A stretch of DNA of 64,000 nt from Amoeboaphelidium protococcarum (GCA_023515745.1 JALECJ010000256.1:1922001-1986000), one strand, 5' to 3'. Numbered from the stretch's first letter, positions 1-13,049 are shown. Notes: generated by a model from the sequence alone, not told the origin. Translations and numbers: made by a program.

Positions 1-2
1 GT

Positions 3-1094
3 GCATTTTATCTGCCTTACAAGATTACTGCTAATGACGCAAAAGAGAGAGTAGAGCGGATATACCATTTAAACTCATCCATCACGATGAGTAGAAAGCC
101 AGAGATTGAAGACATATCTGCTGCTCTTGTACCGTTTTATCTTTAGACAGACCTATTCAATGTGGAGATGGATGTTCGGCTGCATATTGACGCGATAAGA
201 GAAAAGTCAGTTCTTAATACAGCGGGTAGAGTTTATCGCGCTGGATATTTTACAAATCCCTTTAAGATATCTCTGCCATTTAAATAGTAGAGTTTGGTGA
301 AATCTAATCATGATAATATGCAACTCTGGAATCAATTTCCTGTTAATTTTGAAAAGTCTGATTTGATTAGAGGATTAGATGCCAATCGCGAGAACTTGAA
401 TATGAATGCTCTTGATGGCTGTACAATGCAAGTTTTATCTAATTCTGGAATTGTATAATAAAATGTTAGTTGGAATGATGTGGATTAGCGCGCTTTACAT
501 CACAGTACTGAAAATGTTCTTCGGAAAGCAACAGACTTGTGTAATCTCCATCTTCGAAAATGCAGAATAACTGTTTAGAACACACCTAAAGTAGAGTAGA
601 CTTAGTATAGTTTGGTGTATATGCCATTCTATTTTGCAAAGTTGAGATTCTCAGATGACTTGGATTTCTAATTGGCTATTAACGCGTTCGATGGTCAGTT
701 GTCCTCTTCTAAATTACAGCTGATGCCGACTGCAAAAATAACTGCCGGAGTAACTTCTATCCTTGGTGGTTCTGGCGCCATTGTTGTATCCTCTATCGAT
801 CGATTATAGTTGGAATAGTTATATGAGTAAATGTCCTTTTATGAAGTTACTGCAGGTGTCTCGCTGGTTTCTTTATGCTATGCTGCAGTGCTGGGATCTC
901 ATCTTGCCAACAAGTATATTATATCTCGATTGCGGTTGTCATCTGCATAATAGGTTGATCGGTCGAAACTGTTCAGGCCAGATAACTCTTCTATCTTTAT
1001 TGATGGAGATATACCGTCCAAGGATATCTAGAGAATCGCTGAATAAGTCAAACTAGCTACTCAATAAGCTGTTCAATAGCGCGATAAAAAATGA
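3..1094 (+). CDS. C-terminal part of an unidentified membrane protein (5' end outside window)
   Basis: An open frame (TAR=Gln) enters from the left edge and closes at TGA 1092-1094, giving 363 residues. Many internal TAG/TAA codons fall between conserved-looking residues, for example in the doublet following PFK and in the tail. The middle has a short YMPFYFAKLRF...INAFDG stretch that resembles a beta-rich repeat often seen before a C-terminal helix. A hydrophobic segment (VSLVSLCYAAVLGSHL) follows near residue 280, with a charged Gln-rich tail after it. I do not recognise the family. The N-terminus is missing, so neither a signal peptide nor a catalytic domain can be assessed. Confidence 0.7.
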
Positions 1095-1207
1095 TAAATT
1101 TTAACATGCGCTTCTATGATGATTTTGATTTACTTAGATCTTTCCATGTTTTCACTTTGATCCTCAAAGTTTCTTTTATTAAAGCGAATTAATACAATAT
1201 ATTAAAA

Positions 1208-2089
1208 ATGCAAATAGAATTTGAGGATTTGATATCATTTTACGCGTCAAATACTCGGTCCAAGACTGCTGCACAATAGCCACAACAGCCTATTAACAAG
1301 GCGAACTCAAGCAAGACTGTGCGCACCAACTCAGTGATAAGGAATCCTGCTGTTCATAGTCAGAAAAAGCCTCAAAACAAGGTGCAGATTGTAGAATTTA
1401 ATGATAGTGGACTTAGATAGAATAAGAGTAACAACGGCAAGTCGGATAGACGGAAATTCATGTCTGCATCCATCAAAGACATCCAATAGTCTTTAGTTAA
1501 TACACCTTAGGATAAGACTAGTACAATGAAGGCGACGCGTCAAGATAACAAGGATGACAGTGATAACGAAGAGTTGGAGAATCTAAAATTGGATAAAGAA
1601 CTTCATAGATTGGTCAATATGGAATTGGAACAAGTATCGCTTAAACATATGCATGGAAAGGATAGAAGGAAATTTATGGATTAGAAGCTACATGCACTCG
1701 GACTCGTCAAATAGGAGAAGTGCAAGGTGCCACAAGGTTTGATGCAGAGAATGCTGAAGAAGAGCAAGCAGCGCGCTGAGAAGCAATAGGCTCTAATTAA
1801 GCAGGCTGGCGATGATGGACTCCATTTCGCTTCATCTACTACTGGTAGATAGGTGACTGTTAAAAATCCCGGTTCTAAATCCTCATCATTGTCATCATCA
1901 TCATTAGTTCTCACCAGCTCATCACATCCTCTAGCGTAAACTGTGCGAAATAATACCAAGCGATAAAAGACCAAGCAGCTTTTGGGCATCAAAAATACGA
2001 GATCTAGCTCTGAACGTGGATTAAAGTCTGGTATGGGGAAATACGTCAAAGGTGTACTTAAGGTAGATCCCAAACTGTTTAAGAAATGA
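1208..2089 (+). CDS. Small basic, low-complexity protein; possibly DUF4602/Faf1-like pre-rRNA processing factor
   Basis: ATG 1208 to TGA 2087-2089, 293 aa, one exon, several in-frame TAR codons. The first half is polar and disordered (Asn, Ser, Lys, Gln). The second half carries a lysine/arginine-rich helix (HGKDRRKFMDQKLHALGL) followed by PQGLMQRMLKKSKQRAEKQ. The C-terminus reads GLKSGMGKYVKGVLKVDPK. A charged helix plus a terminal G-(R/K)-(F/Y)-x-x-G-x-L motif is reminiscent of the DUF4602 family (yeast Faf1, human C1orf131), nucleolar 40S biogenesis proteins. That assignment is a weak inference from motif shape only; the coding call itself is solid from length and frame. Confidence 0.6.
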
Positions 2090-2150
2090 TACGTGAGTAA
2101 AAATAACTATTAAAAGTATAACATACAAAAGCTTGTTTATGCTAAAAATC

Positions 2151-2170
2151 ACTCACTCACTCACTCACTC
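2151..2170. repeat. (ACTC)5 microsatellite
   Basis: Five perfect tandem copies of ACTC sit in the short convergent spacer between the preceding gene and the endosulfine gene, followed by an AT-rich TAGATAGATATATA stretch. No function is evident. Confidence 0.9.
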
Positions 2171-2222
2171 AATCAGTAGATAGATATATATAGATAGAGG
2201 CGGTACAGTATACTACAAAAAC

Positions 2223-2705
2223 TCATGACTTTTCAACAGTTTTAGTATCGCCAGCACCTGAATTCTAATTCTACTCTTCTGCAGCATCATTACCACCACT
2301 CTTGTCATGTCCACCACTAGATCTGCTACCGTGAGGCAGAGGGTGCACCTGGACATTAGTTGCCGCCGCCGGGCTAGAGTGTGGAATCATATCAGGTGAT
2401 GGATGCACAGAACCAACATTGGCGCCCGTTGGACCAGTCTTACCAGCCTTGTACATTGCATAATCGCCCGAGTCAAAGTATTTTCTCTCCTTCAGCTTAT
2501 GCGACACAATATCCTTCTTCGTGGGCAATTTACCATACTTTTTGTATATTTACAGCTCTTGAGGAGTCAATTTAGAAAGATCAGGCCCACCCTCTTTAGA
2601 CTATTACTACTAGGCATTATTATTACTATTATTCGCAGGATTTAGCGGTGATTGTTTAGGCTTTAGAGGCGAGGATTTCTTCATTGGATGTTACGGAGCA
2701 CTCAT
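2223..2705 (-). CDS. ENSA/IGO1: Endosulfine/ARPP19 family PP2A-B55 inhibitor (Igo-like)
   Basis: Complement, ATG 2703-2705 to TGA 2223-2225, 160 aa. The family core is unmistakable: LTPQELQIYKKYGKLP, then a KERKYFDSGDYAMYKAGK segment containing the FDSGDY phospho-motif. In yeast and animals Greatwall/Rim15 phosphorylates the serine of FDSGDY, turning the protein into an inhibitor of PP2A-B55 that supports mitotic entry or quiescence. The N-terminus is Pro/Asn/Gln-rich, with a four-glutamine run written TAG TAG TAA TAG. The C-terminus is low complexity (His/Ser/Gly). The start was chosen as the first ATG of the frame; the conserved core begins about 45 residues in, as in fungal Igo proteins. 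It converges on the upstream + gene with 133 bp between stops. Confidence 0.93.
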
Positions 2706-3258
2706 ATTATATAGACTATGGCAGGGATAGAGATTATATTTACACAAAATAATCAAGATTTTGCTGAGGATTGGATGTAAAAACCAGGACAATAATGTAA
2801 CGATATGACAGTATTGATTATACACTAAATTCCGACAATAAATGTGCTTAATATGCTTATATTGTCAAATAACACACAAAACGATGAAAAGAGGAAAGAT
2901 CAGAGAGAGAGAAAGAGTGAGTGAGAGTGAAAGAGCGTGGCGTGTGAATAAGACTGAGAAAGATTCGGCGTCGTCGTTTCGAAGGAGAAGGAAAGAGACG
3001 CGTCGATTCGGCTCTACTCAGAAAGACTATTGCGAGCGTCTCTCCTTCTTGCTCTTGTCTAACTATGAGTGAAAATTCTCCCTTGTCATTCCATATTTCT
3101 CTCTTTCTTTCTTTCGTGTGAGTTTATATACCGTCTACTATCAGTGGAATTCCTGCGCGTGTAATTACTGTTACCCGTTCGATTAAGTAGAACGGTTTCT
3201 TTTTTTCATTGATAATAATTATATTGGATTTGACGATAGGATATACCGTGATTGAATT
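2706..3258. other. Divergent promoter region between endosulfine and POB3
   Basis: This 553-bp spacer is shared by two divergent genes. It holds a GA-rich stretch (about 2901-2937), an ACGCGT hexamer at 2998-3003, and a CT-rich tract (about 3097-3115). A 76-codon open frame inside the GA tract has simple-sequence composition and is not called as a gene. Confidence 0.6.
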
Positions 3259-5022
3259 ATGGCAGAGGTTTATGAGTATGAGAACATTTATAAAGGTGGA
3301 AAGTCACTTCTTATACCGGGGAGACTGAGAATTGCTAGCAGTGGTCTTGGCTTTAAAGCGTCGTCTAGTGGCAAAATTACTACCGTTCCCGCTGGAGACA
3401 TACGGAAGGCTCAGTTCTTGCGAGGAAGCAAGGGACACATGCTGAGAATAAGTCTGAATAATGGCGACATTGTGAAATTTGATGGTTTTCAGTCAGAAGT
3501 TGATCAGAATGGTAATTTCACCAGTGGTGGCCACCTGGATGAAATTCGCCGACTGTTTAGAGGTTGGCGCGTTGAGGTGGAGATGAAGGAGACCAATGTC
3601 AGAGGTTGGAATTGGGGATAGACTGACTTTGCTGGTAACTCACTCTGGTTCAATGCCGGTAATAAGCCGGTGATGGAGATTCCACTCAGTGCTGTCAGCG
3701 GCACCACTATGAATGGAAAGACGGAGGTTACTATTGAGATTAAGCCACCTACTGAGGATGAATTAGAACTGGCAGGTAAGGAGGGTGCGCGTAGTGATCA
3801 ATTGGTTGAGGCGCGATTTTACATTCCAGATATGGTGGTACAGGGTGGTAGACCCAGTGCAGCAGATGCTGAAGGTGGTGATAATCAAGAAGAAGATGAT
3901 GAAGAGAATATGGAAGTGGATCAGAACTAGGACCAAGATTCTGCTGCCAATATCTTTTATGAGACTGTCAAAGCTAAAGCTGACGTTGGGCAGTTGGTTG
4001 GAGAGCCATTGGCGTTAATCGAAGATGTCCCATTTATCACTCCTCGCGGCAGATACAATATGGACTTGTATGAAGACAGCATTAGATTGCATGGTAAGTC
4101 TCATAATTACAGAATACCGTACTTAAGTATCAAGTCTCTGTTTGCACTAACCCGTCCAGACGATATCCATGAGTTTATCGTCATTGGTATGGATCCACCT
4201 CTCCGTCAGGGTCAGACGAGATATCCGTTCCTGGTCATCTAGTGCGTTAAGGATGTTGATTTGGAGATTGAGTTGAATCTGGATGCTCTCTCTGGTGACG
4301 CGTAATCTGCTGCAATGATCTAACAACAGAAGGAGGATTTGCTGAGAACCAAGTTTGGCGGCAGGTTAAGATTGAAGTACGATGCTGAAATGTATCAGGT
4401 ACTTGGTGCGCTTTTGAGTGGCTTTAGTGGAATCGACTTGACTAAAGCCGGAATGTTCAAGAGCCATTTCAGTAATCCGTGTGTAAAGTGCTCAATTAAG
4501 GCGAATGAAGGATACCTGTACTTGTTGTAAACTGAAGGCCTCTTCTTGCCTAAACCGACTCATCATTTCAGGTATGAAGAAGTGTCTCACATTGTCTTTT
4601 CTAGAGTTGGTAGTGATTCTAGTAGTAGTAGCACGGCGAATAAGACTTTTGATATGAAGGTGTTCCTGAGAAATACCGCTGGTTTGACACTGCCATTCAG
4701 TGGATTGGAGCGGGAAGAGTACGATAAGTTGGTTTCCCATTTCAAAGCTGTTGGTATTAAAGTCCGCACCGAGGTTAGCGTGGAGTAGGTGGCTATCACT
4801 GCTCTGGATGGTCTGTCTAGTGACGATGATGATGATGCTGGTGCCGGTATGATTGAGTCTGATAATGAGAAGGCTGGCGGCATGAACGGAATGGACATGG
4901 ATAGTGACGAAGACGATGAAGATTTCGTTGCCGGTGAGGAGAGCGACGTTGCCGAGGAGTTTGATGAGAATTATGAGAGCGATGAGGATGAGGAGGATGC
5001 AGAAGATGGTGGTGAACAGTGA
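3259..5022 (+). CDS. POB3: FACT complex subunit POB3/SSRP1, without HMG box
   Basis: ATG 3259 to TGA 5020-5022, single exon, 587 aa, with several TAG/TAA codons at Gln positions (e.g. NWGQTDF). It begins with the family N-terminal domain (YENIYKGGKSLLIPGRLRIA), followed by the SSRP1 middle segments (GRYNMDLYEDSIRLHGKSHNYRIPY in outline, IVIGMDPPLRQGQTRYPFLV) and a tandem-PH region. It ends in a long acidic tail (DDDDDAG...EDEEDAEDGG). As in fungal Pob3 and unlike animal SSRP1, no HMG domain follows, and the length matches fungal Pob3. With Spt16 it reorganises nucleosomes during transcription and replication. It converges on NMA111 with 46 bp between the two stops. Confidence 0.96.
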
Positions 5023-5068
5023 ACAGTTGTATATTTATTATTCAAGATCTCATTATCTTATCATTTGT

Positions 5069-8000
5069 TCATTCATGCGTTGTAATGACAGTCTTGCCTT
5101 TGTTGTCTCTGCGTAACGTAAATGTCGTTGCAGGCCAGAATACATGATCCGGTTAAATAGTGACCACTTTCTAGTGCCCAGCTCTACTAATCACTTCCAG
5201 TCTAATCTCCATCGATTCAGCATTCTGATTATCATCTTGACTTGAGGTGCATGATATAAAAGCATCACACCACTTATCTCCTTCGCCATGCTATGCTTAT
5301 ATCTAGTCGAATCTGCGTCCATTTAAAGCCGTAATGTAAAATCCGCCGGTAAGTTGAGCTGCGTGAGCTGGAGAGCCAACCATCACTGATGAAATGTAAG
5401 GCATTCCGGACAGCACGCTGATCGGATAACGATTAACCACACTACAGTAGGTATCTTCAATGATTTTCATGGACGGCAATTGTATATTACATCCACACCA
5501 GCTAAGGTAATCGCAGTCTTCTTCATTCTGGTCCACATAAAGCTGAGCAGGTTAGAACTTGACTTCGATTTCGGCGTAGTTTCGTAATACTCTTGCAACA
5601 GCCATTTACCGGCAATCATACCCCGGGATAGACCATTATTACTCAATGAGATGCAGGTCAGATGCTCTGGCAACAAACTTCTAATCGATAGCCAAGATGA
5701 TATCTCCGCACTCAAATGGGGACTGGGATGATTTGCAGGTCCTCACAACTTATAATACCGTGTGCCTCTCTTTACAAGCACTCAATAGACAGTCTTTCCA
5801 TTGCTGATAGAGGTCTATCACTTCAGATATTGGCAGTGGTTAACACTTGGCAGGCAACATACGCAAGCATGGCTGCTATGCAGTTTAAGCAGTAATAGGT
5901 AAGCGACCCATAATGCGTTAGTTAACTAGCATTTAAGCAACGCATCTAATAGCATCAGATATGAAAAAAGTGGGCAGGCAGAAAGATAAATCATCAATGG
6001 AATTGTGATCGCTAACAATGCCATGGATCCGTCCTATATCATCCACCAACAAGGCACCAAAGTATTCGCTTATACTTTGGCTCAGATAGTAAAACTCGCA
6101 ATTACCACTTCCACCACCAGTACCTGGCACATCTTGACCTGATCTCCCAAATTATTCCGCAACACACTTCACAGCCACGTCTTCCACGGTAAGTTGTCCA
6201 TCAAAATGAGCTAGAAGCAACTTGAATTTATCGCTCAGTGCAGGTGGATGAAAGTTATACGTCGTTTCTGCATGATCACTATTGCCCAAGAATTTCTTCA
6301 CAGGGTTCTTCTAGCGGATACTCTACCATGTCGATTATTCGGCCATATCAAATCTTAGAATGACAAAGTTCATATACGGATGGATGAATACGGGATACGC
6401 AATAACTTATTAGCTGTCTGTGAAAGTGACCAACACTTTACATAGATAAGATGGCACAGAGACAGCATCACACACAATCAAAGCATGCTCCCAGCTGGCA
6501 ATAAATCCTATACCACTGAAACTATTCTAAAGACAGCCATCTACGAGTAGCGGCATCCGACTCTGTACTCTTACTAGACATCTAATACAATCCGAGTACG
6601 CCAATTTCCCATTACTTCTCTGCGCGTATACTGGTCTCTAAAATTCCACCATCTGTTACTGAGTTGAATCATTAATGGCCAGGGAAAGCTTTCTCTCCTG
6701 ATACCACTAGTGATCTTTACCACGAGCAAATACAATACACATGAGTGCTTCATTATCAGCTTGAATCTTGAATATAGACTTTTGTTCAGTATATGGAACA
6801 CAGAAGCCTTTCAGTGATAGAGTGCTGACATCTGAAATCTTTTGAATTACAGAGATGAAATCATCCACATTAGACAGAGTATGTTAGTTTGCATGATATA
6901 ATATCGTCTTCTCAGCAGCTTTATTATAGCCCGATTATACTATTGTAGATCCAACATTAGCGACAAATACACCTTTTAACGGGATATTTAGAGTACGTGC
7001 CATAGTGTATGTGACATTGTGCAGGATAGAGTCTCCAAGTTGAAGAAACTTGCTAGGCACACATAGTTCACTCAAATCTACAACACCAATTGTATAACAA
7101 ATTCTCTCACCGTTACGAGACACTTCAATGCTGGCACTTTACCCCACGTGGCAATAAAGAGCCTCCTCGAGCTGAATGAAATTGAATATCTTTATTCCAT
7201 TCACACTTGCAAGAATATCACCTGGTTTCAATTTGCCGTCAGCTGGTCCATCAGGCAATACAAATTTACATACCAGCATACCAGCTAGATTCTTCACCTC
7301 AGCGCGGAGAGCCTCTTCTTCAACTCCACTCATACCAAGATGTCTTAGGCGATTGAACGTGGCAAACTCAAACTCTACCAAGATATCACCTCGTTGTAAA
7401 CACGCCGCACCAGATCTTATAGCGTCTAAAGCACGTTACACTCCACCCAAAGGTAGATAGAACGAATGATTACTCTACTTTGCCGCACCAGCATTCAGGC
7501 CTACTGCGTTACCCTTTGAGTTTATCACTGGAGATCCACTTGATCCACAGCTTGTACCAGTGGCAGCCTGAATGTAGAATGTATTGAAATCACTATAAGA
7601 TCCAACACCATACTGTGGAGCCTCTCTGTCAATGCGCGCGATAAATCCTTGCTGAATAGACAACTTCTCACCGGCATCATTACCTATTACACGCACTTCT
7701 ACACCAACCTATGCACCATCTGGATCCAGAGCAATCTCATCAATATCCATATACTTGACAGCGGATGCAGTGTCAAACTTCAACAGACCAAAATCATGTA
7801 TCGGATCGACATAGACACAACGCAGCTGGATCTCTTCATAGTTGGCAAACGTGCCCTTAATGCGGACGGGTCCAACTGAACATACGTGTCTATTAGTGAG
7901 CACCAGTCCTTGCACCTTATCCACCACAAATCCTGACGCGTTGTATATACCAGCTCTGTTCGTGTCCACACTGCGTACTTCGGTCACCTAAAGAGACACA

Positions 8001-8287
8001 ATAGATCTGATCGCCTTGTCCACCGCCGACTGCCATCTCCTGTCAGCCATAGGAACGGAAGACAAAGTGCGGCATCTATTGAGATACGTCTGCGGAGGAC
8101 TCAGCGGTCCTGGACCTTTATCAAAGTTAGTATGGACGGTTTCCTGCTTATATCCATCATAAAAGTCATCATCAGCGTGATCAGGTATCAACAACTGATC
8201 TTGCAAATTGATCTCATCAAAAAGATTCTCAACGCGCGCACTCAAAGTTCTATTGCGTATCAAGTTATTAGAATTCTCTCTACTCAT
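5069..8287 (-). CDS. NMA111: NMA111-type nuclear HtrA serine protease with PDZ domains
   Basis: Complement, ATG 8285-8287 to TGA 5069-5071. I read most of the frame codon by codon without meeting a TGA, giving 1072 aa (yeast Nma111 is about 1000). The catalytic triad is visible: His134 in LTNRHVC, Asp165 in [12 protein letters not shown] and Ser250 in [13 protein letters not shown] domain follows ([21 protein letters not shown]). The second half is a degenerate protease-like repeat with a further PDZ-like segment near the C-terminus ([15 protein letters not shown]). This two-unit architecture is the fungal/plant NMA111/DEG7 type. In yeast the protein is nuclear and linked to apoptosis and heat tolerance. 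The N-terminal about 95 residues are poorly conserved. Confidence 0.93.
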
Positions 8288-8534
8288 ACCTCCGACTTAT
8301 AATGAAGTGTATTTACTATGATATCTACAAAGAGCGCAGAGAGTGATCAAGGCATCAAAATCGATCAAGTGAGCCGAAGTGATGACCTGTCCACCCATGG
8401 ATCATGCCGACGTTGTTTCAACTTTGGCGCTGTGCATTGAGCAGTGAAGAGAGGTGTCATAAAGTGTAAGTATAGTAAGTAAAGTATATGAATGTAAGAA
8501 ATACCACGCGCGTTTATTATCACTGTAAATCCCA

Positions 8535-10508
8535 TCATTAATTTTAGTAAATAGAGTAAGATGGCCCGGAGGTTGTGTTAAGATTGAGAGGAATTGTCAT
8601 CGCCATTGATGTCATGCTGGTGTTTTAAGACTGCGCGGCGTATTGCTACTACCAACGAGCCTACTTCAACTTGTTGTGCCTTCTCTTTAACAAGACGCAT
8701 ACTGTCGCAGTAATAACCACAGCGAGGAAAGCGAATGAGCCTGCAATCACGTAAATTAACACCAAGTTAGCAGAAGCAGCGCCTGGTGCATCCACGTTTA
8801 ACAAGCGATCTGACGAGCTTAACGTTGAGTGTTAGTAACTACTTTAAAGAACAGTACCAACATTAAATTAGACAGTTTATCCAGAAGATACAAGGCTACT
8901 AGGTGTAGATTGTATTATAATAGACTGCAATAAGTTAGTAGTTGCTAACTCAGCAGTTTTAGAAAGAGAACTGACAGAGTTAATCAACGCGACATAAGTA
9001 CTGCTATTATTAAGGAGACTGAGCGTTGCATTGCCGGCAGGTGTCTATACTAGACTGGTTGCAATGGAGACTTAAGTAGTCGCCGTTTATTCTGCGATAG
9101 TGAGACTACTAGTAATTCCATCTTTAGTGCCTATTATGGTTGTAGATGTAGACGTTGATGATGTTGTGGTGGTAGTCCTCTAAGAGGTGACGACAGAGGT
9201 AGTTGGCGACTAAATCGGCTATGGATCGGGCAACTTAATAATCACGGGCCCAGATTATTACGCGTCTGGTAGATACTCTTACCCAGACACCAAAAGGTAT
9301 GGCCATTGCGAGCTAGCCACTACCGAAAAATTGAAATCCTAGTTGATGTAAGAGTCCAGCAGCGTATAATTTTTTGAATATGTCAACACAGCAGCTTGAG
9401 TCTTTCTACCGTACTCTGTAGACATTGACAGATAACCATAGACATAATAAAGTTCTTATAACTCGTTGTAGTATAAGCCATATGATGCAGAATCTTACCA
9501 TGTTATATATTCAGCACTTTAATTGGAGGCGAATCGAGTCAAAATTTAAACAGTAGAATTCTGGTAGAACCATCGCCCAATAATGAATGAACCGGAGCCA
9601 CCATTAATTGCTAATGAATCTGAGACAGATATACCAGCGAATATGACACTCTTATCTTGTTCATTCAAGATTGACCCTAGAGCAGCGTCTGAACCGCCAC
9701 ATGAATATTCAAAATCGCGCGAAGGTCCCATAACAGAGTAGTTACTAAAGTGCAACTACTGAAAATAAAGCCTGTCCGGTCTTTTCTTCTACCCAACCAG
9801 TAGCATATCATTCTATGAAGTAAAAAGAATTTGACGCAAATTACCATCATTCACGGAGGTGAAGACTTTAATCGAGGAGTTTACTGGATTGATCACAGCC
9901 ATAGAGGACGACATACTGACCTGTTCGTAGAAGGAGGAGTAAGTGGTTAGAAGCACCTTTGCTTTATCATCATACATTAACAGCGTAGTGTAAACGCTGG
10001 TAACATTGTAACACCACTCAAAGCCTACACAAGGCAGGTCGCTAATCATCTTGACCAAAGAGCCATTACGCGAGAAGAGGGCAATGGCAGAATCAACTAT
10101 AATACCGGGCCTCTTAACGACTGACTCAACCTGACTGGACGTAAAGGAGAAAGCCATTGCAATTTGATTCTAATCTTTAATCATGGCAAGACCTCGCTGA
10201 TAGAAATTATTCAGCACTTGACGCCTGACGATAGGCCCGTAATCCCTACCAGGCCCGCCAAATTGCTTCGCCCAGTATACAGTAGAATTGCGCAAATCAA
10301 CTTTAATCAACAAAGCGTCCAAACCTCCATAACTTATTTGATTTAAGCAAGAGCCTTCGCTTTCACCAGCAATATAAGCGATATTATTATCGAAAGGATC
10401 AACAACCATCTCACCGACATTCACATTTCCCAAATTGTAGTATGTGATCTACGTGTAATTGAGCGACAACACCACGCTCATTACACTCAGTAATGCGGCC
10501 AATCTCAT
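8535..10508 (-). CDS. Putative surface protein A: signal peptide, SBBP-like propeller, Thr/Ser stalk, TM
   Basis: Complement, ATG 10506-10508 to TGA 8535-8537, 657 aa, one exon. It starts with a hydrophobic signal-like peptide (MRLAALLSVMSVVLSL). An ectodomain follows whose first repeat (LDALLIKVDLRNSTVYWAKQ, then FGGPGRDYG) resembles SBBP/beta-propeller blades that end W-x-x-x-F/Y-GG-x-x-x-D. From about residue 380 the protein becomes rich in Thr and Ser (TTTTSSTSTSTT-type), typical of an O-glycosylated stalk. A single TM helix (LVLIYVIAGSFAFLAVVI) follows, then a short basic, Gln-rich cytoplasmic tail. It is a clear paralogue of the next gene upstream (10713-12776). The function is unknown; an adhesion or host-contact role is inference from architecture only. 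Confidence 0.8.
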
Positions 10509-10712
10509 GATTATTTACGTCTATTGATTACTAAGCTATACGAGTAGTGATTTAAACAGTCAAGTCAGTCATAAATACTCTAAAGATGACGACAAAAGGA
10601 AGGGGAATGGACATTCGTTGTTGAATCGAAATCTATTTTTAGAACACAAGTCATAACACTCATCATCACAATACTAATTTCATCATTGAGTTCATTTTTA
10701 CACAACTTGCCA

Positions 10713-12776
10713 TCATTATCTACCTTACTATTATGCCGGAGTGACTGTTGTTTAGTAGATAGGGATGGTTTGGTGAACTACCTGCATAAAAGTGTGTGAG
10801 GTCTACTATTGCATTAACACTTTCTACGCATGCATTTGACGACGCCGTTTATGAACCATAAATAACACCGCAATTGTGCATATAAACACAAAAGCGGCAA
10901 TGGCACCAGCAATAATCTAGATCAGGCTTCCAGATACTTGATTCGCTTGAGATTAATCAACGACATCTTTAAAATCTGAGGTGGTACTAGACGAACTTGA
11001 GTACCCAGGACGAAGATCACTGACGGAATTGAAGAACACCAATGACAGTCGATCAGTAGTAGATTAAGTGGTAGTGAGTGGTTTCGTCGTCTAGAGCAGA
11101 GAAGCTGAAGTTAGTGTAGAAGTATCCATTTTGTTGGAGGTAGTGCTTGTTACCAAACCCATTAGAGTAGATGTAGATGATGACACAACTCTGGATGTCG
11201 AGTTTTACATCTGTAGATTCGCGGTAGAGCTTGAAGTTGTTAATGCCAATAAACTTGAAGAGCTATTAGTGGCCAGCTATGATGTTACACTTGGAAAAGT
11301 ATGCACAGCTGATGTTGTAGCCACGCTAGAGGTCACTTACCAGGTAGTGCTAGTTATTGTCACTGTAGTACTAAGCTACGTTAATGTAAAAAACTAGCTA
11401 CTTGTCGTAGTCGAAGTTGAAGTCCTAATAGTAGAGGAGGTCGTTGTTGATGTAGTAGATGATAGGACTTGAGTCGCTATAGCAGAATCATTGTGTAATT
11501 GCCAAATGTGTGGACCAACGCCAAGTTGAGGAACAGGGAGACCAGCAGATGAAATGAGCACATACGGATACTTGATGCTGGCAACGTAGGAGAATGGAAA
11601 TTCAGTTATGAACACCAATTTTGGCTGAGTTAAGTTCGCAGAGTAGACAATTAGTAGACTTGTAACGTTGGTAGATGCCTAGTCAGACTGCGCAGTAAAT
11701 CCATACACGTAATACTAATCTAGCGTCTCATTCCAGTAAACACCTGTCGATACGTCAGTTAGATACTGTTGATTAACCCCAACTCTAGCCACAATAGAGA
11801 TTTGGTTATTTTTATAATTCCATCTACCCAGGATGAACGCGCCGACGCTGGGGCTCTATATGGATGGAATTTCTGGAGATCTTCCAATTCCAGAGAACAT
11901 GATAACATCCAATTTAGAATTATAGATAATTCGAGACACGTAATCTTATCTACTTGAGCTGGCAATCGATGAGTAAAGCTATGTCATGTTCGAGATATCA
12001 TATCCAACGAAAGATATGTTCGACAGATTCCGATTAAAATCGGCATAGTGACCACCAATAAATAAAGTATCCTTAACCATCAGAAGAGTCCTAAACTCCA
12101 TAGAAGAATTTGTCTTAAGCTCAACCGAGTAATTGAAAGGTGACACCTGAGCCAAGTGACCATATCCAATAGAATCATTGACATAATACTAAATGTACGA
12201 CATTAAAAGACTCTACCTCTGTTGATCATAAATTAGATCAGTATGGAATGATTTTAAATATACACCACTTTTGTGCATTGGGAAGTTACCTAAGGCCTTC
12301 ATTAAGGTGCCATTTGAAGAGTAAATAACGATACCACTATCTCCAGTATCACCCCTTTTGTTTACTCCCAATACTTGAAGAGATTAGAATGAGAATGGCA
12401 TAGCGATAAGATCACTACCCGGAATATAGGCCAGTCCTTACTAGAGATAATGCGTTTAATCGTAAAATCTACCAACAGCGCCAAGATCATCACCAGACCC
12501 GCCAAATTTCCTGACCCACAGCACTGAACCATTGAGCACATTTATCTTGATCAATACTGCATCCAAAAAGCCATATGCCGGCTAATTAAAAATGGGCCCC
12601 TCAGCCGCTCCACTTATGTATCCATCAGCACCATTCACAACAAAATCACCCACATACACGTCGCCAAGACCGAGGCTTCTCCAAGGTAATGCGCCTAGAG
12701 CAGATTAGTAAAACACTTGCGCAGTTGCCTAAATTGAGATTGAGGCTATCCACAATAAAGCTTAGATTCTATTCAT
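10713..12776 (-). CDS. Putative surface protein B: tandem paralogue of protein A
   Basis: Complement, ATG 12774-12776 to TGA 10713-10715, 687 aa, one exon. The order of parts matches protein A: N-terminal hydrophobic leader (MNRIQALLWIASISIS), propeller-like ectodomain with LDAVLIKINVLNGSVLWVRK and FGGSGDDLG, a Thr/Ser-rich stalk (VLSSTTSTTTSSTIRTSTST), one TM helix (AGAIAAFVFICTIAVLFM) and a basic tail (HKRRRQMH). The aligned first repeats of A and B share the spacing of GG, D and LI residues, so they arose by tandem duplication. They have diverged strongly, especially in stalk and tail. Many N-x-S/T sites are present. The same promoter orientation and 204-bp spacing suggest separate transcripts. 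Function unknown. Confidence 0.8.
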
Positions 12777-13049
12777 TTATGCACACGATAAAATCAAATA
12801 GCCAATTAACCTAGAAAAGAAGTGATAGTAAGATACTTATTGAAGGAATGATGACTTTATAACAACATGCCTAAAAATAGATCACAATCACAATGAGTTG
12901 TTATAGAGGCAAAGACCGTAAGTGTATCAGATAAATATTAAAGCACTTCACACAAGCTTTTTATTATTAATCATAGTAATCACAACTCATAAAGTATAAA
13001 ATGCAATTTTAAGGTAACACTATCGCACAGTCCAGAATCAGTCAAACAA

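Noticed and set aside
2842-3072. 76-codon + frame rich in Arg/Glu/Ser
   Set aside because: It lies in a GA simple-sequence tract within the POB3/endosulfine promoter; the composition reflects the repeat and no homology is apparent.
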